Assembly (NCBI GenBank): GCA_964410285.1 | Contig: CAYPFR010000001.1 | Span: 248,001 to 312,000, forward strand | DNA length: 64,000 bases | Origin: Fretibacter sp964410285 | Lineage (GTDB): Bacteria > Pseudomonadota > Alphaproteobacteria > Caulobacterales > Maricaulaceae | Reading direction: 5' to 3' | Shown here: one piece after another, positions 17,008 through 26,575 of the stretch | Layout of the letters: each line of letters starts with the position of its first letter | Position numbering within the stretch: position 1 is the first letter of the stretch | Position numbers and translations under genes: made by a program | The notes under the pieces: model-generated | What the model was told of the DNA's origin: nothing | The model's input: only the letters and a program-made list of their open reading frames with translations | Database searches by the model: none

Positions 17008-18630
17008 TTGACTGAGCCGAAAAAAGACGTCGCAACGCAGGCCACGCAAAAAGGGTTTTTGGGATGGGTTGAACGGACGGGCAATAGATTACCGGATCCG
17101 GTTTTCATTTTCTTTTATTTGATTGGTATTTTGGTTGTAGTCTCTGTTGCGGCAGAATTTTTTGGCCTCACGGCAGACCACCCTGTGCAGAGAAACGCGG
17201 ACGGAAGCCCAGTGACCCTGCGGACGGCGAGCCTGTTATCGGCCGAAAATATACAGCGCTTCTGGGTTGAGATGCCCAAGACTTTCACCCATTTTCACCC
17301 CCTTGGATATGTTTTGGTGGTGATGCTGGGGGCGGGCGTGGCTGAACGCTCGGGCTTTTTTGCCAGCGGTATGAAAGCGGCCGTGGCCAAAACTCCCGCC
17401 GTAATGCTTACGCCTGTTGTTGCGCTGGTGGCTATGCTCGGAAATCACGCGGCTGATGCGGGCTATGTTGTTTTAATCCCGTTGGCAGGTATCTTATTTG
17501 CGGCGGCAGGCCGCCACCCTTTGGCGGGCATTGCCGCTGCCTTTGCAGGCGTGTCTGGCGGCTTTTCGGCGAATTTTTCGCCGGGCCAATTAGATGCCTT
17601 ATTATTCGGAATCACAGAGGAAGCCGTGAATGCGAGCGGGCTAGACCCGTCTTGGACCGCGAATTTGGCTGGAAATTGGTATTTCATTATCGCCATGACG
17701 CTGGTGTATCTGCCGCTGATTTGGTTTGTGACGGATAAGGTGATCGAGCCAAGGCTAGGGGACTGGAAAAGCGCCGACGGTGAACTGACCGCGCAATTTG
17801 ATGAGGCTTCGCCTCACCTCAAATCAAAGCAGATAGAGGGGCTGAAAGCCGCGGGGCTTGCCGCTCTCGGGATTATTGCCTTGTGGGCCGCTATGGTGTT
17901 TGCGCCGGGCACGCCGCTCATTAACGAGGCTGCCTGCGCGCCGGGCACAATTGAGAGCGGGGCGTGTTCTGTGCACAAGACACTGCGTCCGTTTTACACC
18001 TCGCTAGTCGGTGGTTTCATGGCACTGTTTCTGGCGTGCGGCTGGGCTTATGGCAAAGTCGCCGGCACAATTAAAAATAAGGATGATCTGGTAGAGATGA
18101 TGACGGGCGCCATGAAGGATATGGGCTATTATCTTGTCCTGTCATTTGCCGCCGCCCATTTCGTTGAAATGTTCGGCTGGTCAAATCTTGGCCTGATTTC
18201 GGCGGTGCACGGGGCGAATGGTATTGAAGCCACTGGACTGCCTCTACCGATTGTGCTGGCGTTAATGGTGCTTCTAACGGGCGTGTTAAATCTGTTTATT
18301 GGCTCGGCTAGCGCCAAATGGGCTCTGCTCGCACCGGTATTAGTGCCTATGCTTATGTTGCTGGGCTTTAGTCCTGAGGCCGCAACCGCCGCCTACCGCG
18401 TCGGAGACGGGGCGACAAATATCATCACCCCCCTTATGGTGTATTTCCCGCTGATCTTGGTCTTTGCCAAGCGCTGGAACAAGAACTTTGGGCTGGGTAG
18501 CCTGACGGCATTAATGCTGCCCTATTCGATTTGGATGCTGATTGTAGGACTGGCTTTGGTGATTTTCTGGGTGGCTACAGGCATGGAACTTGGCCCTGAT
18601 ATCGCCGTGACTTATACCCTACCGAGCTAG
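17008..18630 (+). CDS. AbgT-family transporter
   Basis: This 540-residue membrane protein of the AbgT family has about 12 hydrophobic segments. Family features include the VERTGNRLPDPVFIFFYL opening and the SASAKWALLAPVLVPM and RVGDGATNIITPLM segments. Characterised members take up p-aminobenzoyl-glutamate or export sulfonamides. No abgA/abgB hydrolase genes are adjacent, so the substrate is open. The start is TTG, chosen because AAGGAG ends five bases upstream and the frame has no suitable ATG. It is divergent from the S9A peptidase; the 17-bp duplication lies in the shared upstream region. Confidence 0.9.
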   Translation: MTEPKKDVATQATQKGFLGWVERTGNRLPDPVFIFFYLIGILVVVSVAAEFFGLTADHPVQRNADGSPVTLRTASLLSAENIQRFWVEMPKTFTHFHPLGYVLVVMLGAGVAERSGFFASGMKAAVAKTPAVMLTPVVALVAMLGNHAADAGYVVLIPLAGILFAAAGRHPLAGIAAAFAGVSGGFSANFSPGQLDALLFGITEEAVNASGLDPSWTANLAGNWYFIIAMTLVYLPLIWFVTDKVIEPRLGDWKSADGELTAQFDEASPHLKSKQIEGLKAAGLAALGIIALWAAMVFAPGTPLINEAACAPGTIESGACSVHKTLRPFYTSLVGGFMALFLACGWAYGKVAGTIKNKDDLVEMMTGAMKDMGYYLVLSFAAAHFVEMFGWSNLGLISAVHGANGIEATGLPLPIVLALMVLLTGVLNLFIGSASAKWALLAPVLVPMLMLLGFSPEAATAAYRVGDGATNIITPLMVYFPLILVFAKRWNKNFGLGSLTALMLPYSIWMLIVGLALVIFWVATGMELGPDIAVTYTLPS

Positions 18631-18648
18631 GACGGCGGCATTTGGAAA

Positions 18649-18735
18649 TGGTGCCCTGAAGAAGACTCGAACTTCCACGTCCATAAGGACACTAGCACCT
18701 GAAGCTAGCGCGTCTACCAATTCCGCCATCAGGGC
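18649..18735 (-). tRNA. tRNA-Leu (anticodon CAG)
   Basis: An 87-base tRNA on the minus strand. The acceptor arms GCCCTGA and TCAGGGC pair perfectly, followed by A and an encoded CCA. The anticodon stem CTAGC/GCTAG encloses the loop TTCAGGT, giving anticodon CAG. A long variable arm and the T-arm GTTCGAGTC complete the class II leucine tRNA fold. Confidence 0.96.
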
Positions 18736-18836
18736 ACGGGGCAGAAGGCGCATTTAGGCCAAGGCTTTGCGGCCGTCAATATTAAAGAAAAGCGCTTTTA
18801 GCCGGCAAAATTTTCAGAAAGCTTTGCGGTTTCATT

Positions 18837-19466
18837 CTAATTCGGACGGCGCAGGCTGTGGCTGAAAATGTCAATATCCGGCCAGCCGCCCAGATCAAGC
18901 TGGGCCCGCGTTGGCAGGAATTCAAAACAGCTATTGGCAATCTCCATACGCTCCTCGCGGTAAAGCCGCGCGGTGAGGATGGATTTTAGCTGATGAAGAT
19001 ACAGCACATCAGAGGCGGCATAAGCAAGCTGCGCCTCGGTTAATGCGTCGGCGGCCCAATCGCTGCTTTGTTGCTGCTTGGATAAATCAACGCCAAGAAG
19101 CTCTCGGCAAATATCTTTGAGTCCGTGGCGGTCAGTATAGGTGCGCACAAGGCCGCTGGCGATTTTTGTGCAAAAAATAGGCCCAAGGGTCACGCCAAGG
19201 TCGCGCATCAATATGGCCACATCAAAGCGGGCAAAATGATAGATGGTTTCCGTCTTGGGGTCATTTAAAACGGCCTTAAGATTAGGACAATCATAGCTGC
19301 GCCGATCCATTTGAACGATATGGGCATTGCCGTCACCGCTGCTGATTTGCACGAGACATAATTTATCGCGCACCATTGAAAGGCCTTGCGTTTCCGTATC
19401 AATCGCAAGGCTATGGCCCAAATCCAGATCAGCGGGCAAATCGCCCTTATGTAATGTGATTGTCAT
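18837..19466 (-). CDS. Ribonuclease D-type 3'-5' exonuclease (short form)
   Basis: This DEDDy-superfamily exonuclease has 209 residues. Motif I is AIDTETQGL with D23 and E25, motif II lies in YHFARFDVAIL and motif III is YAASDVLYL. It lacks the HRDC domains of full-length RNase D, as is common for the short alphaproteobacterial proteins. It probably trims the 3' ends of structured RNAs such as tRNA precursors. It lies next to tRNA-Leu but is separately placed, with about 100 bases between. Confidence 0.88.
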   Translation of the reverse strand: MTITLHKGDLPADLDLGHSLAIDTETQGLSMVRDKLCLVQISSGDGNAHIVQMDRRSYDCPNLKAVLNDPKTETIYHFARFDVAILMRDLGVTLGPIFCTKIASGLVRTYTDRHGLKDICRELLGVDLSKQQQSSDWAADALTEAQLAYAASDVLYLHQLKSILTARLYREERMEIANSCFEFLPTRAQLDLGGWPDIDIFSHSLRRPN

Positions 19467-19615
19467 ATTTCGTCCTTTGGCGCTGCCATAGCGGGCAGGG
19501 GGCGAAATGACAATAGTGCCCTAGGCGAAATGCCCCCTACATAGCCATAAGCCAGATTTTTAATGCTATGCCCGATTTTTGGCGATGGCGTATTTTTTAT
19601 CTGTTATAAAGGCTC

Positions 19616-20668
19616 ATGACCTTTGACGAGACAAGCTACCAATTATTTGCATGCCGCCCGCCGTTAAAACCGGCGCCGCCGAAAGTCTTTTTGGCGGTGA
19701 CAAGCACGGGAATTTTCTGCCGCCCCGGGTGTCCGGCGCGATTGCCAAAACGGGAGAACTGCCGCTTTTTTGGCACGGCGCAAGAGGCGCTGGCTGCGGG
19801 ATTTCGGGCCTGTAAACGCTGCCACCCCGCCCGCATGCCGGGGGAAGCGAGCGATCTTATAAAACAGCTCACCGAGTTGATAGAACAAGAGCCAGAGCGA
19901 AAATGGGGCGAGGCCCAGCTGCGCGAAATAGGCATTGACCCCTCGACGGCTCGGCGTCAATTTAATGCGCGCTTTGGCATGAGTTTTCTGGCTTATGCCC
20001 GCAATCGCCGTTTGGGGCTCGCGGCGCAAAATATGAACCAAGGAGATAAGGTTATCACCGCACAAATGATTGCAGGATATAAAAGCGCCTCTGGATTTCG
20101 TCGCGCCTATGGCAAAACCTTCGGCAGGGCGCCAAAAAATAGTACGCTTCCCCCGCTCTTGATTGACTGGATAGATACGCCGCTCGGACCAATGGTGTGT
20201 GTGTGCGATGAGGCTGCGCTCTATTTGCTGGAATTTACTGACCGGGTAAAGATGGACCGTCAATTTGAAAAGCTTGTAAATCGGCAAAAACGAGCCGTCA
20301 TTCCTGGCAGTAGTGCCATGACCGCGCGCGTGAGGGCCGAACTAGCGGCCTATTTTGACGGCACGCTCACTGCGTTTACCATCCCGCTAGTTATGAGCGG
20401 GACGCCGTTCCAATCTGCGACATGGGACCAGCTAAAGGCCATTCCCTTCGGGCAGACCCGCAGCTATGCGCAGCTCGCGAAGATGGTAGGTAACCCCAAA
20501 GCGGTGCGCGCCGTCGCAGGATCTAACGCCAATAATGGACTTGCGATTATCATTCCCTGCCACCGCGTGATCGCGACAGGCGGCGGTTTGGGCGGCTATG
20601 CGGGCTCAATCTCGCGCAAGCAATGGCTATTGGATCATGAAGCGCGCCACGCGAGTGCACGTGCCTAA
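19616..20668 (+). CDS. ada: Ada-type bifunctional DNA-methylation repair protein and regulator
   Basis: A three-part Ada protein of 350 residues. The N-terminal zinc domain has C35, C39, C66 and C69 (methylphosphotriester acceptor). An AraC-type helix-turn-helix region follows at about residues 85-175. The C-terminal O6-methylguanine methyltransferase domain has the active-site PCHRVI with C315. In E. coli this protein repairs alkylated DNA and, once methylated at the N-domain, activates repair genes. All acceptor cysteines are present. An AlkB homologue is also in this window, but at 39907, not adjacent. Confidence 0.94.
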   Translation: MTFDETSYQLFACRPPLKPAPPKVFLAVTSTGIFCRPGCPARLPKRENCRFFGTAQEALAAGFRACKRCHPARMPGEASDLIKQLTELIEQEPERKWGEAQLREIGIDPSTARRQFNARFGMSFLAYARNRRLGLAAQNMNQGDKVITAQMIAGYKSASGFRRAYGKTFGRAPKNSTLPPLLIDWIDTPLGPMVCVCDEAALYLLEFTDRVKMDRQFEKLVNRQKRAVIPGSSAMTARVRAELAAYFDGTLTAFTIPLVMSGTPFQSATWDQLKAIPFGQTRSYAQLAKMVGNPKAVRAVAGSNANNGLAIIIPCHRVIATGGGLGGYAGSISRKQWLLDHEARHASARA

Positions 20669-20725
20669 AGCTATTCATTAAAACCCATTATTGCAGACTA
20701 TTTCTCTATCACGGCGCAGCTTGTC

Positions 20726-20754
20726 TTGACAGTTAGGCGCGGGCTTCGTTTAAC
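20726..20754 (+). promoter_or_regulatory. Candidate sigma-70 promoter for the acyl-CoA synthetase
   Basis: TTGACA at 20726-20731 is followed after 17 bases by TTTAAC at 20749-20754, 80 bases before the coding start. The -35 is perfect and the -10 is weak. Confidence 0.4.
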
Positions 20755-20833
20755 TACTCTCAAAGTTATGACGCCGGAATACGGCGCGAGCTGCGAATTT
20801 TAATTGTGTATTCAAGACCGAATTGGGGAAATC

Positions 20834-22384
20834 ATGACATTGGCCGCTAGAGATTGGATTTCGCATCACGCGACCTCTACACCCAATAAAATTGCCATGA
20901 TCGAGCTCGCAGGCGGGCGGCGATTCACCTATGGGCAAATGGATGAGCGCGTGGGCCGCGTGGCCGCTATGCTTAAGGCAAAGGGCATTAAAAAGGGCGA
21001 CCGCGTTGGATTTTTAATGCTCAATTCTTCTGATACACTTGAAATTATTTTTGGGTGTTGGCGGCTGGGCGCGGTTTGTCTGGCGATTAACTTTCGGCTG
21101 ACCCCGCCAGAAATTTCATTCATTTTGGATAATTCAGATTGCGCTCTTGTTTTTGTCGATACGCCCTTTTTACCGATCGCGCAGGCGCTTGAGGGGAAAA
21201 CGCCGGTCAAAACATGGATCAAGACTGACGGCATGGGCGGGCCGTCCGATTATGAAAGCGGGCTGGCCGCCGAAAATCCCATCATGGAAATGGAGCCGCA
21301 ATCGCTCGAAGATCAGTGTATGCTCATGTATAGTTCCGGCACAACGGGCACACCCAAAGGGGTGATAATCACCCATGGCATGATGTATTTTTCTGCGGCC
21401 GCAGGTTCGGGTCCGGGCGAGAACTCGATTGGCAGCGTGGCGCTTGCTAATATGCCGCTCTTTCACATAGGCGGGCTGAATGTTTCGGGAACGCCGCCGA
21501 TCTGGATTGGCGGGACGACCGTGATCATGAAAATGTTTGACCCCGAGGCAACGCTCGACGCGATCAATGACCCTGATTTGGGGATCAATGGCCTGTTTAT
21601 GGTGCCGGCGGCTTATAATGCAATGAAGGCGCACCCCAAGGTCGAGACCACGGATTTCTCCCGTATTGATTCTGCGCTGTGCGGGGCGGAAACTGTGCCC
21701 ACCGCTCTTGTGAATTATTGGCTGACGCGCGGCGTTGTCATTCAGGAAGGTTACGGCATGACGGAAACGGCGGCGGCAGGCTGTTTGCTCGCAAAGGCTG
21801 ACATCCCCGCCAAAGTTGGCTCGGCAGGAAAATCCCTTATGCATTCCACGATTAAAATCGTGGACGAGGCGGGCCGCGAATGCGCCGCGAATGTTCCGGG
21901 CGAAATCTGGTTCAAGGGCTTGTGCATCACGCCCGGTTATTGGCGCCGGCCGGATGCCAATGCAGACAGCTTTGTCGATGGCTGGTTTCGCTCCGGCGAT
22001 ATTGGCCGCAAGGATGAAGACGGCTTTATCTACATTGAGGACCGTATCAAGGATATGTATATCTCTGGCGGGGAGAACGTTTATCCGGCCGAGGTTGAGA
22101 ATTTGCTCTACCAAATGGAGCAAATCGCCGAGGCCGCCGTGATTGGCGTGCCAGATGAACGGTTCGGGGAGACGGGCTGTGTTGTCGCGGTCGTCAAGCC
22201 GGGCATGTCGCTCACTTTGGAGGAAATCACAGATCATCTTTGTGACAAGCTCGCGAAATTTAAGTGTCCGGGCTATCTGTATCTCACAGAGGCCCTGCCG
22301 CGCAATGCGACGGGCAAGGTTCTGAAATTCCAATTACGGAAAACAATTCCTGATGCGCTCGGCCTTAGCCCAGCCGAGACATAG
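20834..22384 (+). CDS. AMP-forming acyl-CoA synthetase (fatty acid-CoA ligase family)
   Basis: An ANL-superfamily enzyme of 516 residues that adenylates a carboxylic acid and transfers it to CoA. The P-loop-like motif is YSSGTTGTPKG. The A5-type EGYGMTET, the A7/A8 GWFRSGDIG and the C-terminal lysine context NATGKVLK are all present. The acid substrate cannot be deduced. I start at the ATG at 20834, with GGGGAA five bases upstream; an upstream GTG in frame (20804) would add ten residues without a ribosome binding site. It is convergent with the SDR gene. Confidence 0.9.
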   Translation: MTLAARDWISHHATSTPNKIAMIELAGGRRFTYGQMDERVGRVAAMLKAKGIKKGDRVGFLMLNSSDTLEIIFGCWRLGAVCLAINFRLTPPEISFILDNSDCALVFVDTPFLPIAQALEGKTPVKTWIKTDGMGGPSDYESGLAAENPIMEMEPQSLEDQCMLMYSSGTTGTPKGVIITHGMMYFSAAAGSGPGENSIGSVALANMPLFHIGGLNVSGTPPIWIGGTTVIMKMFDPEATLDAINDPDLGINGLFMVPAAYNAMKAHPKVETTDFSRIDSALCGAETVPTALVNYWLTRGVVIQEGYGMTETAAAGCLLAKADIPAKVGSAGKSLMHSTIKIVDEAGRECAANVPGEIWFKGLCITPGYWRRPDANADSFVDGWFRSGDIGRKDEDGFIYIEDRIKDMYISGGENVYPAEVENLLYQMEQIAEAAVIGVPDERFGETGCVVAVVKPGMSLTLEEITDHLCDKLAKFKCPGYLYLTEALPRNATGKVLKFQLRKTIPDALGLSPAET

Positions 22385-22400
22385 CCCGCGCCGCAGCCGC

Positions 22401-23243
22401 TTAACTCATGCCTAGGTCGCGAAGGCACGCATCATAGTCTTTTAAGATTAGTTTGCGGCGAATGTTGATGGCTTCGCGCGCTTCTGGGTCATTGAAAATA
22501 TACAGACGGCCCGCTTCGATGGATTTTAAAACCAGATCGGCGAGACGTTCTGGCTCCATCCCGTTTTCAATCAAGGCTTTGATTTGCGCATAAAAGGGCG
22601 ACGCTTTTGTCGCGTTTACTTCGCCCGTTTTCGCTGTGGGGCGAAGATCGGACGTATTATGAATATTGGATTTCACCCATGTCGGGCAAAGTACGGAAAC
22701 CCCAATCCCAAGGGGCGCTAGCTCGTGATACAGGCTCTCGGAATAACCGACAGCCGCAAATTTCGTTGCGTGATAAGGCGCCATGCCGGCTGTCGCCATA
22801 TGACCCGCCATGGATGCAGTGTTGACGATATGCCCGCCTTCGCCGTGGCCCGCCATATGCGGAACAAAACTCTCGACCCCGTGGACAAGTCCCATGAGAT
22901 TTATATCGACAATCCAGCGCCAATCGGAAAGCGGAATATTCCCAGGCTTACCCGCAAGGCTAACGCCGGCATTGTTAATCAGGTAATGCACCGCGCCAAA
23001 GGTTTTGATAGCGTCGTCCCTGGCCGCGTTGACGCTGGCCGCGTCTGTTGTATCCACATGCCTATGGTCAATTAATGTACCAAAAGTCGCTTGCAGCTCC
23101 TCTGCGCGCGCCTTCAGGCCTTCGGCGTTAATATCTGTCATCATCACGCGGCTACCGGCGGCGGCAAAGGCCCGCGAGATCGCAAGACCAATGCCAGAGG
23201 CGGCGCCGGTCACAAAAGCGGTTTTGTTTTCAAATTGAGACAT
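22401..23243 (-). CDS. Short-chain dehydrogenase/reductase
   Basis: A classical SDR of 280 residues with the cofactor motif TGAASGIG near the N-terminus, NNAG, the catalytic Ser in NTAS and the YHATK active-site pair. An Asp after beta-2 (MMTDIN) suggests preference for NAD over NADP. The frame is open for 56 codons further upstream, but that part overlaps the end of gpsA and looks non-coding. The Met at 23243 begins MSQFENKTAFVTG with AAGGT upstream. The substrate is unknown; the neighbouring acyl-CoA synthetase may hint at lipid metabolism, but it is on the opposite strand. Confidence 0.88.
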   Translation of the reverse strand: MSQFENKTAFVTGAASGIGLAISRAFAAAGSRVMMTDINAEGLKARAEELQATFGTLIDHRHVDTTDAASVNAARDDAIKTFGAVHYLINNAGVSLAGKPGNIPLSDWRWIVDINLMGLVHGVESFVPHMAGHGEGGHIVNTASMAGHMATAGMAPYHATKFAAVGYSESLYHELAPLGIGVSVLCPTWVKSNIHNTSDLRPTAKTGEVNATKASPFYAQIKALIENGMEPERLADLVLKSIEAGRLYIFNDPEAREAINIRRKLILKDYDACLRDLGMS

Positions 23244-23286
23244 GCTGCTGACCTTTTCGTTCGCCAAATATGAGGGGCGGTGGACG

Positions 23287-24282
23287 TTATATTTCCGGCT
23301 TATGGCCGCGGGAAAGTAGCCGGGCAATTGCCATATCCACAGAGAGCTCTCCCGAGATAATGTCCGCCATAGCGGTGCAGATCGGCATATCCACGCCGTG
23401 CTCTGCGGCAAGCTGCTTTAAGGCCGGCGCAGTGGCAACGCCTTCGGTTACAGTTTTGCGCCCCGCGAGTATGTCTTGCAAGTTTTGGCCTTGGCCAATC
23501 GCCATGCCGCAGGACATGTTTCGGGATTGCTCGCTGGAGCAGGTCAATACAAGATCCCCCAATCCGCAAAGCCCCGTCAATGTTTCGGCCTTACAGCCCA
23601 GCGCCTTTCCGAGCCGCGTCATTTCCGCAAAGCCGCGCGCGATAATTGCGGCATGGGCGGAGCGTCCCAAAGATTTCCCAAGGACAATCCCGCAGACAAT
23701 AGCGAGCACATTTTTGACTGCTCCGCCAATTTCCGCCCCCAGAATATCGTCTGAGTAATAGGGCCGGAACGTCGGGGCGGCGATGGCTCGGATTAATGCA
23801 TGGCCCGTATCTTCATTGGCGCAGGCCAAGGTCACAGCAGTCGGCAGGCCTTTGGCCACGTCAATCGCAAAACTTGGACCGGATAAAACCGCAAGCTCGG
23901 CCTCTGGCAGGGCCTTGCCCGCGACATCAGACATAAAGCTTCGGCTGCTGATCTCTATGCCTTTGGTGCACAGGACAAGCGGTTGAGCTTTGGGGGCATG
24001 AGGCGCGTAGCTCTCCAGAATTTTGCGCGTATGCTGGGCGGGTGCCACCGAGAGTACCGCATCACAGCGCGCCATATCCGCGATAGCTTCTGTTGCTGAA
24101 ATCGCGGAATTAAGGGCAACCCCTGGCAAATAAAGCGTGTTTTCATTTTGCCTATTTATGGCCGCTGCGCATTCGGCCTCATAGGTCCAGATCAGCGTGC
24201 TGCGCCCCGCAGATGCCAAGGATTGTGCCAGCGCCGTGCCCCATGCGCCGCCGCCGATCACGCCAAATTTCTTAAACTCCAT
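23287..24282 (-). CDS. gpsA: Glycerol-3-phosphate dehydrogenase [NAD(P)+]
   Basis: GpsA reduces dihydroxyacetone phosphate to sn-glycerol 3-phosphate for phospholipid synthesis. The 331-residue protein has the Rossmann motif GGGAWGTAL, the LCTKGIE strand, the SGPSFA segment and the GLGDLVLTCSSEQSRN motif near the active site. It is the second gene of the tsaD-gpsA-SDR run, with a 54-base gap after tsaD and 43 bases before the SDR. tsaD-gpsA adjacency is usual in alphaproteobacteria. Confidence 0.95.
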   Translation of the reverse strand: MEFKKFGVIGGGAWGTALAQSLASAGRSTLIWTYEAECAAAINRQNENTLYLPGVALNSAISATEAIADMARCDAVLSVAPAQHTRKILESYAPHAPKAQPLVLCTKGIEISSRSFMSDVAGKALPEAELAVLSGPSFAIDVAKGLPTAVTLACANEDTGHALIRAIAAPTFRPYYSDDILGAEIGGAVKNVLAIVCGIVLGKSLGRSAHAAIIARGFAEMTRLGKALGCKAETLTGLCGLGDLVLTCSSEQSRNMSCGMAIGQGQNLQDILAGRKTVTEGVATAPALKQLAAEHGVDMPICTAMADIISGELSVDMAIARLLSRGHKPEI

Positions 24283-24336
24283 GGGCTCTATCCCCCTGAA
24301 TGCAAGCCAAAAAAGATTTATTTGCTCTGGCTTTAC

Positions 24337-25512
24337 TCATGATTTTGCGCCCCGTCGACCCGAGCCGCTGGCGGGGTTTTCCATTGCTGCGGCTTCGTCA
24401 AGCGGCCAGCGCGGACGTGCTTTGACATCAAGTGGACTAATCTGCCCTGCCGCTAGCCGTTCTGCGCCCGCAAGGGCGATCATGGCGGCATTATCTGTGC
24501 AAAACCTAAGCGGCGGAGCCACAAGCGTAAAATTGTTCCGCGTGCAAAGCAGTGTGAGCGCTTGCCGGATTGCGCTATTGGCGGCCACGCCGCCCGCCAC
24601 GACAAATCTATGGGGCGTATTTTGCGGGCTAGGGCCAATCTTCTCTATATAGGCTTTCATAGCGTTACGCGCGCGGTTGGTTATCACATCGCAGACCGCT
24701 ATCTGAAAGCTTGCGGCAAGGTCTGACGTTGCTGCTAGCGATTTATCCGAGGCCTCCCACGCCCGGGCGACCGCCGTTTTTAGGCCGGAAAAACTGAAAT
24801 CGGCATGACGCGTTTGATGAAAGGGACGGGGCAGGGCAAAGGCTGCTGGATTGCCGCCGCGCGCCGCGCGCTCCAAATTTGGCCCGCCGGGAAAGCCAAG
24901 TCCCATGACCTTGGCAGTTTTGTCAAAAGCCTCGCCGGCCGCATCATCCACCGTGCTGCCGAGGCGGGTATACTCCCCCAGCCCCGTGACGGATAAAAGC
25001 TGCGTATGCCCACCAGACACCAGTAGCAAGAGATAGGGAAATTCGCACGCCCCCGCTAAACGCGGGGATAGGGCATGCCCTTCAAGGTGATTAACGGCAA
25101 TAAGGGGCAGATCAAGCGCCATAGACAGGCCCTTGGCAGCCATTAATCCCGCAATGACCCCGCCGATTAATCCAGGGCCAGCGGTGGCGGCGACCGCGCT
25201 TAGCTCGCCATAATTTTTGCCGGAAGCCCTCATGGCCTGCCCGATGATCAGATCGATCTTTTGCATGTGCGCGCGGGCGGCAATCTCGGGAACTACGCCG
25301 CCAAATTTGGCATGTTCTTCATCTTGGCTCGCGATGATAGACGATAATAGCTCTATCTCGCCGCTGCTATGGCGGCGCAGCACAGCCGCCGCTGTTTCGT
25401 CGCAGGAGGATTCAACCCCTAGCACAAGCTGAGATGACGTGCCGCTCTGATTTGCGGCGGACGGGGCCGTTTCTAAGGCTTGCATATCAGGGCTATGAGC
25501 GGCTATGGGCAT
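24337..25512 (-). CDS. tsaD: tRNA N6-adenosine threonylcarbamoyltransferase TsaD
   Basis: TsaD is the catalytic subunit that transfers threonylcarbamoyl to A37 of tRNA. The 391-residue protein begins the ASKHA core with LVLGVESSCDETAAAVL. It has the metal-binding motif NHLEGH, the VSGGHTQL loop and a DNAAMIALAG segment near the C-terminus. The first 27 residues are a poorly conserved extension, so a slightly later start cannot be excluded. It is divergent from hemC with only 29 bases between the two starts, so the promoters must overlap. Its partner TsaB is encoded at 103-702. Confidence 0.95.
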   Translation of the reverse strand: MPIAAHSPDMQALETAPSAANQSGTSSQLVLGVESSCDETAAAVLRRHSSGEIELLSSIIASQDEEHAKFGGVVPEIAARAHMQKIDLIIGQAMRASGKNYGELSAVAATAGPGLIGGVIAGLMAAKGLSMALDLPLIAVNHLEGHALSPRLAGACEFPYLLLLVSGGHTQLLSVTGLGEYTRLGSTVDDAAGEAFDKTAKVMGLGFPGGPNLERAARGGNPAAFALPRPFHQTRHADFSFSGLKTAVARAWEASDKSLAATSDLAASFQIAVCDVITNRARNAMKAYIEKIGPSPQNTPHRFVVAGGVAANSAIRQALTLLCTRNNFTLVAPPLRFCTDNAAMIALAGAERLAAGQISPLDVKARPRWPLDEAAAMENPASGSGRRGAKS

Positions 25513-25541
25513 GACAGTCTAATGCCCATAAAGGTAAAGCC

Positions 25542-26534
25542 TTGTCCAGCCTGAACACACAGATAGAAACCCTAACGATTGGAACGCGCGGCTCGCCTCT
25601 GGCGCTTTGGCAGGCCAATCATTGCGCCGATATTTTGCGCGCTGCCCACGGCCTTACCCAAGCACAGATTAAGATCAAAGTTCTCAAAACCACGGGCGAC
25701 GCGATTAAGGGACATTTGTCTGAATTTGGCGGCAAAGGCCTCTTTACCCGCGAGCTCGAAGAGGCCTTGCTGGACGGGCGTATTGATCTGGCGGTTCATT
25801 CCATGAAAGATGTGCCGACGGTCGGTCATCCAGATTTGATGATCGCGGCCATCCTGCCGCGCGAGGACCCGCGAGATGCGTTTATATGCGCGCAAGGCAC
25901 GGGCGCCCGCAATATTGACACCTTGCCCAAAGGCGCGGTGGTCGGCACGGCTTCAATTCGCCGCCGCGCGCAATTGGCGTGCCTTCGGCCTGATCTGAAA
26001 TTTTGCCTGCTGCGCGGGAACGTAGGCACGCGGCTTGGCAAACTTTCTGCGGGAGCGTGCGAGGCTACGCTTTTGGCCTATGCAGGGCTCAAACGCCTTG
26101 AGCAGGCGCATGTCATCACTGATATTATTCCGGCTGAGACTATGCTCCCGGCCCCCGCGCAAGGCGCAGTGGGAATTGAAATTCGCCGCGGCCATGCCTT
26201 GGCCCGAAAGCTAGTGGCGGCGGCAGATCACATTCCAAGCCGCCTTGCGATCACCGCTGAGCGCGCGTTCCTGCGCGCGCTTGATGGGTCGTGCCGTACC
26301 CCTGTGGCGGCGCTCGGGCGGCTCTCTGGCGAGCGGCTGAATTTTCGCGGCGAGGTACTTTCCAAAGATGGAGGGCTTAAGTTTGAAACAAAAGGGCATT
26401 TGGATGTTTCTGGTGCCAAATTTGGCGCGGATCAGGACGCTTTACTCCAGCAGGCGCATAATTTCGGTATGGGTCTGGGCGAGACGGTTAGAGCCGAGAT
26501 TGGCGATCGTATTCTTTGGGATGAGGACCGTTAG
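25542..26534 (+). CDS. hemC: Hydroxymethylbilane synthase (porphobilinogen deaminase)
   Basis: HemC polymerises four porphobilinogen units into hydroxymethylbilane on a dipyrromethane cofactor. The 330-residue protein has TIGTRGSPLALWQA at the N-terminus, the SMKDVPT and GTASIRRRAQL motifs, and the cofactor-carrying Cys in LDGSCRTPVA. The start is TTG with AAGGT seven bases upstream; no ATG fits. It heads the hemC-hemD-mic60-hemY run on the plus strand. Confidence 0.95.
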   Translation: MSSLNTQIETLTIGTRGSPLALWQANHCADILRAAHGLTQAQIKIKVLKTTGDAIKGHLSEFGGKGLFTRELEEALLDGRIDLAVHSMKDVPTVGHPDLMIAAILPREDPRDAFICAQGTGARNIDTLPKGAVVGTASIRRRAQLACLRPDLKFCLLRGNVGTRLGKLSAGACEATLLAYAGLKRLEQAHVITDIIPAETMLPAPAQGAVGIEIRRGHALARKLVAAADHIPSRLAITAERAFLRALDGSCRTPVAALGRLSGERLNFRGEVLSKDGGLKFETKGHLDVSGAKFGADQDALLQQAHNFGMGLGETVRAEIGDRILWDEDR

Positions 26535-26575
26535 CATGCGTCCCGCTCCGCCCCGCACAAGGCTTTCTCATCAAA

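Noticed and set aside
21170..22333. A 387-codon open frame on the minus strand
   Set aside because: It lies entirely opposite the acyl-CoA synthetase, whose motifs are complete, and its translation is Arg/His/Cys-rich, typical of an antisense shadow.
23244..23411. N-terminal extension of the SDR protein by 56 residues
   Set aside because: The extension overlaps the 3' end of gpsA, has Trp/Ser/Arg-rich composition and precedes a canonical SDR start with a ribosome binding site.
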